A DNA stretch of 64,000 bases from the NCBI GenBank assembly GCA_036924255.1, contig JAUPFN010000003.1, forward strand, positions 21,295,665 through 21,359,664, read 5' to 3'. The stretch is from Apodemia mormo (lineage: Eukaryota > Arthropoda > Insecta > Lepidoptera > Riodinidae). The position numbers were made by a program, and so were the translations under genes. Below are positions 62,387 to 64,000 of the stretch, one piece after another. The notes under the pieces were generated by a model. It was not told the DNA's origin, did not search any database, and saw only the letters and a program-made list of their open reading frames with translations. The stretch's first letter is position 1. Each line of letters starts with the position of its first letter.

Positions 62387-63842
62387 CGATCGGAATACAT
62401 GATATAGTAATTGATCGGAAGGTAAACAAACAAAATTGTTTTTTTTAATTTTCCTGATGGAAAGGGTCAACCATCCTATAGACACCAAAGATGTTAATGG
62501 TGCTTTGCAATCTTGTGGCGAAGTCTATTGCCACATGTATAAGTTTACCGGCTACCTTACCCTCCAAACCAGAACACGACACCGACAAGCACTGACGCTA
62601 TTGCGGCAGGATTAGGTAAGGCGGTGGTACCAGACCCGGGCGAGACAATGCAGAACTCTACCACCTAGCAGCCACGATTTTAGTGACTGGCCATAGTCAA
62701 TCGTTCGCCTCTTATGAACTGCTTGGCAGAACCGCAGATGATCTAATCATCAAAGGGAACCTGGACCAACATGGGATGCTACTCGTTTAATCTTTATAAA
62801 TAACAAAGGCTTGGAATATCCATACAATGGATATGGTTCGTAAATAACAAAGGCTTGGAATATTCATACAATAGATATGGCTATTTTGTTTTTGATGTCG
62901 TTACAAAAATTTCATTAAGAGGCTCAGTTTTAGTTGTAGTGACATGAATAGGAGCAACGTAATTCAGCATCTTGATTCCTATGATTTATTGACAACAATT
63001 ATTTTGTGACAAAAATACACACTAAATTAAATAATTTCTAACTCAGCAAAATTACAGCAACCGACTTCCCATTTCCTGTATCTAGGGCACCCTGCATCAG
63101 ATCTTCACCAAATTAAAATGAAAGCTCACGAGTTGTATAGAGTACATAATAGAAAAAAAATCAAAGTCAGTTCAAAAATGACAGTGTTCTGAGGTAACGT
63201 CTAAAAACCGGCCAAGTGCGAGTCGGACTCGTGCACGAAGGGTTCCGTACCGTTTCCATCCTTTATTGTATGGGGACCCCCTTGATATTTTCATTTTTTT
63301 ATTTTAATATTTGTTGTTGTATAGCGGCAACGGATAAACATAATTTGTGAAAATTTTAGCTTTACATCAGTTAGTAAATGTGTTTATTAAACGTATTTTA
63401 GTGTGAATTTCCTTAACCTTATCTACTAATGATTTACGCGTATAGACGCGTGATTGAATGTGGTGTGATAACACGTCCGATCATGAACGTGTTCCATCGT
63501 GCCCGTTACACTAACCACTCGACCAACGGGGCGGTCAGACACAGTTAACAGAGAGGACCAACAAAAATAACAAAGAGGAGCGGTTTAATGTTCAGCCGGC
63601 ACGTGTGTGTGTAGAGGTGTCCCGCGACCCGGAGCTGGTGCTGGAGGCGGTGGTGGCGGCGGGCGCGCTGGCCGCGGAGGAGCGCGCAGCGAGCGCGCTG
63701 GCGCGGGCGGGTGGCGGCGCCGCGCTCGTGGCCGCGCTGCGCCAGCGCCAGGCCGACGACGAGCACGTGCTACAGACCGTGTTCGCCTTCCGACAGCTGC
63801 TGGCGCACCCGCGCGCCGCCGAACACCTCGTCACCGCCACCG
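51311..63842 (+). CDS. Kap3: Kinesin-associated protein 3 (KAP3), partial, both ends outside or not found
   Basis: Seven exons join on the plus strand: 51311-51488, 51650-51888, 52170-52731, 52822-52922, 56706-56933, 61238-61412 and 63615-63842. Phases match at every GT..AG junction, giving about 570 codons with no stop. KAP3 is the non-motor subunit of heterotrimeric kinesin-2; its armadillo-type repeats bind the motor tails and cargo for anterograde transport in cilia and axons. Visible signs are DDYVELLYDDIPEKIKGSAL, SALSRILREEWKRSIELSTN, NIVYTFFCFS, HYKIGSLC-type IQYKIGSLCMDVID, RQEQLLRVAFYMLLNIADN, NLSFDTKLRNKM, KILYHLSMDDRVK, MKLVRNISHHDQNKPLFV and EEFVIECLGTLSN, in family order. The N-terminal region of about 100 residues (upstream of QEQQKYNMSP) and the C-terminal part were not located. 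It is transcribed away from Su(dx). Confidence 0.95.
51650..51888 (+). CDS. Kap3: Kap3 exon: first armadillo-like repeats
   Basis: 239 nt, phase 1 in and phase 0 out, acceptor TTTTTTAG, donor GTAAGA. It encodes EALLSALSRILREEWKRSIE, STNIVYTFFCFSTYIDFHSV, IIQYKIGSLCMDVIDYELKR and YDQWKEKVEGKKQILTPDK. This is the conserved block with the FFCFS motif of KAP3. Confidence 0.94.
52170..52731 (+). CDS. Kap3: Kap3 exon: central armadillo repeats
   Basis: 562 nt, phase 0 in and phase 1 out, acceptor AAACAG, donor GTAAGT. It begins SELPKSRIPEPKRRPKSGTW, a charged insert less typical of the family, then LSKRQEQLLRVAFYMLLNIA, VSFLQKLSIFVENKNAM, GIVEKLVPLLDLNNADIVNV and LLFNLSFDTKLRNKMIKNNL, which are KAP3 armadillo repeats. 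It is strongly AT-rich. Confidence 0.95.
52822..52922 (+). CDS. Kap3: Kap3 exon: armadillo repeat
   Basis: 101 nt, phase 1 in and phase 0 out, acceptor CTTTTAG, donor GTAAGT. It encodes SDDKHINLALKILYHLSMDD then RVKVMFTQSDCVKL, matching the LYHISMDDR motif of KAP3. The 3.8-kb intron that follows is filled with repeats. Confidence 0.93.
52945..54360 (+). repeat. Repeat family F, long copy in Kap3 intron
   Basis: About 1.4 kb: GATAAGGAAGTTACAGATTT at the left, GACGTCAGTATGTCTGTATG, CACCGATTGACTTAAAAATC, GATCTCAAAAATTGAGTTGA and GTTTCAGGGATGGCCCGTAG at the right. It shares the left part with 30484-30725 and the right part (inverted) with 4010-4465. A GC-rich insert at about 53935-54115 (GCGGATCGCGCGTTAGGCAA) looks like a separate element. 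No credible ORF. Confidence 0.65.
54529..54597. repeat. AT-rich inverted repeat
   Basis: ACAAAAAAATACATAATACA then AAAATACT faces AGTATTTTTGTATTATATAT then TTTTTTTGT, with a spacer of about 14 bases. Confidence 0.7.
54665..55460 (+). pseudogene. Non-LTR reverse transcriptase fragment, mutated active site
   Basis: MGVPQGSILGPFLFLVYIND then LFADGTSLIFKVK (54731-54970), then, after a shift, FLGFTIDSSLQWNNHIQNI and MTDVNTARMVYFAYFHSIMT, YGIILWGRAATIESIFILQK. The catalytic [YF]ADD box reads FADG, so the second Asp is lost. Reading on past 55344 shows YIYENIMYVRKN and HGVRATN, the usual C-terminal stretch. The N-terminal half is absent. Jockey/CR1-like. Confidence 0.75.
55500..56690. other. Kap3 intron, no gene; SINE scraps and a long hairpin
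   Basis: Bases 55716-55770 are a piece of an S1 head (GACCACTAGACCACAGAGGC). Bases 56580-56660 (GGGGAATAGAACTTGAGACC) look like another tRNA-like head. The hairpin at 56065-56123 is listed separately. Confidence 0.4.
56065..56123. repeat. Perfect inverted repeat, 29-bp arms, 1-base loop
   Basis: AGGAGGCAAATGAAATAAAG-CACATACTG mirrored by CAGTATGTG-CTTTATTTCATTTGCCTCCT around a single G. A further GTGCTTTATTTCA follows at 56124, a third copy of part of the arm. Arms identical, so recent. Confidence 0.9.
56706..56933 (+). CDS. Kap3: Kap3 exon: armadillo repeats, GC-rich
   Basis: 228 nt, phase 0 to 0, acceptor ATTTCAG, donor GTGAGT. It encodes LTDMLLLNVSSEGGGSTDVL, LALCVNLSWSAAGAAQMAAE and MKLVRNISHHDQNKPLFV, corresponding to the family stretch ending KMIRNISQHDG..KNLFI. 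Very GC-rich compared with the exons on either side. Minus-strand open frames here are shadows. Confidence 0.94.
56990..57242 (-). repeat. tRNA-derived SINE, family S1, minus copy
   Basis: Full-length S1 in reverse: GTATCTTCACGCCCATATCC ... GCGTATCGCCAACCGGGCAC ... GACCCGGGAATCGAACCCGG ... GGACCACTAGACCACAGAGG. It begins about 57 bases after the Kap3 exon ending at 56933. Confidence 0.8.
57659..57971 (+). repeat. Repeat family E copy
   Basis: TATACATATAATAAAATCGT to GACGAAGTCGCTGGCAACAG, colinear with 35901-36225. Confidence 0.75.
57975..59185. other. Kap3 intron, no gene seen
   Basis: Near 58350-58460 a TTTATT repeat, TTTATTGTACACTTACATAA and GGACTTAATGCTAGTTGCAT form another copy of the TTTATTGTAC repeat end. 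Bases 58285-58322 hold a short tandem (GGTTAATTTAACAATACAGC twice). Confidence 0.4.
59189..59399 (-). repeat. Repeat family E copy, minus
   Basis: CTAGCTGTTGCCTGCGACTT, GTTTACTCCGCACAGCTCCT, CCCGTAGGTGATAGCG and CATGCAGTACTTTTTGAGC: reverse of 35901-36225. It directly abuts the A copy that starts at about 59396. Confidence 0.75.
59396..59772 (-). repeat. Repeat family A copy, inverted, full-length
   Basis: GATAGCAAACAAGCAGATGG, CTCCTGATAGAAAGAGAAAC, ATTAATGGTGCGTTGCTATC, AATGCCACATGCATAAATTT, TACGAAATGCCTGGCAGAGC to GGAGCCCGGACCAACACGG. Paired in inverted orientation with the copy at 60608. Confidence 0.8.
59773..60607. repeat. GC-rich, non-coding segment between inverted A copies
   Basis: About 0.8 kb, clearly more GC-rich than its surroundings up to about 60420. 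Contains GGCCCCCTAAAAATATCC, GGGCCCTTTTATCCGGCCGC, CTACTTGGGCCCCCTACTGA, AGCAAGTCTGTCTGGATCGT and GTGTTGCCAGCCTCGTAAGG. Short plus frames (75 and 76 codons) show no domain. Probably internal sequence of a larger transposable element; not identified. Confidence 0.45.
60608..60969 (+). repeat. Repeat family A copy, full-length
   Basis: CGTGTTGGTCCGGGCTCCAT, CAACTGCCGTTCTGCCAGAC, TTACCTATTCCTGCTTCAAT, TTATGAATGTGGCATTGCCA, then a changed tail (ATGAGGAATGCCATCTGTTT) to GATATAAAAAAA. Confidence 0.78.
61238..61412 (+). CDS. Kap3: Kap3 exon: armadillo repeat with EEFVIECLGTL motif
   Basis: 175 nt, phase 0 in and phase 1 out, acceptor TATACAG, donor GTATGT. It encodes EFVGDIAGAVANGDAPEEFV, IECLGTLSNILTLDNNIDIY and AVVERYNLIPCILNILNP. 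The EEFVIECLGTL string is a KAP3 hallmark. Confidence 0.94.
61570..61840 (-). repeat. Repeat family E copy, minus
   Basis: CCCGCGCGGACTTCGCTTAC, CTTCCCCGTAGGTGATACCG, TACATACAGACAAACAGACA, GGCTTCGATGTCGATTGTAG and TTCCTACGATTTTATTATAT. It starts about 160 bases after the Kap3 exon ending at 61412. Confidence 0.75.
62311..62384. repeat. (TA)n microsatellite
   Basis: An uninterrupted TA run of about 74 bases in the Kap3 intron. Such length makes slippage and assembly length errors likely. Confidence 0.95.
62437..62777 (-). repeat. Repeat family A copy, inverted
   Basis: T-run, CCTGATGGAAAGGGTCAACC, ACACCAAAGATGTTAATGGT, TGCCACATGTATAAGTTTAC, CTATTGCGGCAGGATTAGGT, GACCCGGGCGAGACAATGCA to CCTGGACCAACATGGGA. 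The AAACAAGCAGATGG part is lost from its tail. Confidence 0.78.
62790..63600. other. Kap3 intron, repeat scraps only
   Basis: Two near copies of CAAAGGCTTGGAATATYCAT lie at about 62805 and 62845. Bases 63208-63290 (AAACCGGCCAAGTGCGAGTC, GGACTCGTGCACGAAGGGTT, CCGTACCGTTTCCATC) are a very common lepidopteran interspersed repeat. A tRNA-like piece (GTTACACTAACCACTCGACC) is at about 63504. Confidence 0.5.
63615..63842 (+). CDS. Kap3: Kap3 exon: C-terminal armadillo repeats, GC-rich
   Basis: 228 nt, phase 1 in and out. The acceptor is GTGTGTAG; phase requires the start at 63615 (E V S R D P). It encodes DPELVLEAVVAAGALAAEER, ALARAGGGAALVAALRQRQA and DDEHVLQTVFAFRQLLAHPR, matching LVLEVV..IGTV and DDEFV.QI.YVF.Q of relatives. 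Donor GTCAGT, then a CA-rich intron start. Very GC- and Ala/Arg-rich. Confidence 0.92.
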
Positions 63843-64000
63843 GTCAGTCGCACATACGCACACGCTCACACACATACACACGCGCACACACATTAACAAG
63901 CGCATACACGAGCTCACACAGGGACGGGACAGTGTCCCGTCCCTGTGTGTGTCCCTGGGACACACACGCGCACATACAAGCCCACACACATGGACACACA
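63843..64000 (+). repeat. CA-rich intron start with a 17-bp perfect hairpin
   Basis: After the exon donor the sequence is (CA)-rich with variants. At 63915-63949 CACACAGGGACGGGACA and TGTCCCGTCCCTGTGTG pair perfectly around one G, followed by a further GTCCCTGGGAC palindrome. It looks built from the local CA tract and a copied GGGACGGGAC block. Confidence 0.85.

Overview
The window is nuclear DNA from an insect, most probably a moth or butterfly. The evidence is short exons with GT..AG introns, AT-rich introns packed with non-LTR retrotransposons, Helitron-like elements, tRNA-derived SINEs, a mariner relic and solo LTRs, and interspersed repeats of lepidopteran type. I see no bacterial operons, CRISPR array or rRNA. 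The species assignment is inference.

Two conserved host genes frame the window, pointing away from each other. On the minus strand, from 39434 down past position 1, lies a C2-WW4-HECT ubiquitin ligase of the Nedd4 family, closest to Drosophila Suppressor of deltex (Itch/WWP1/WWP2 group). Eleven coding exons join in phase into 829 codons. They include the 96-nt exon 8944-9039 and the 132-nt exon 3674-3805, both easily missed. The last exon, with the catalytic cysteine, lies beyond the left edge. On the plus strand, from 51311 to beyond 63842, seven exons encode about 570 residues of kinesin-associated protein 3 (KAP3). Its N-terminal and C-terminal exons were not found.

Layout. 1-3.6 kb: repeats and a Helitron-like element carrying an 18-bp minisatellite. 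3.7-17.2 kb: HECT, WW4 and WW3 exons among SINEs. 17.3-32.3 kb: one 15-kb ligase intron holding three LINEs (one nearly intact, 18.6-23.9 kb), transposase relics and LTR pieces. 32.4-39.4 kb: WW2, WW1, linker, C2 and start exons, with two LTRs in tandem. 39.5-51.3 kb: intergenic, with a 0.5-kb MITE family in inverted pairs, a nested hAT-like element and a CR1/Jockey-type LINE. 51.3-64 kb: KAP3 exons and repeat-filled introns.

The most unusual structures are a decayed tandem array (about 5.79-6.99 kb) that appears to be made from the end of a HECT exon plus its splice donor; a set of short, near-perfect inverted repeats with tiny loops; a 370-bp repeat whose 3' tail resembles that of the CR1-like LINE; and very GC-rich exons alternating with AT-rich exons in the same genes. 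I found no evidence for a new multi-gene system.
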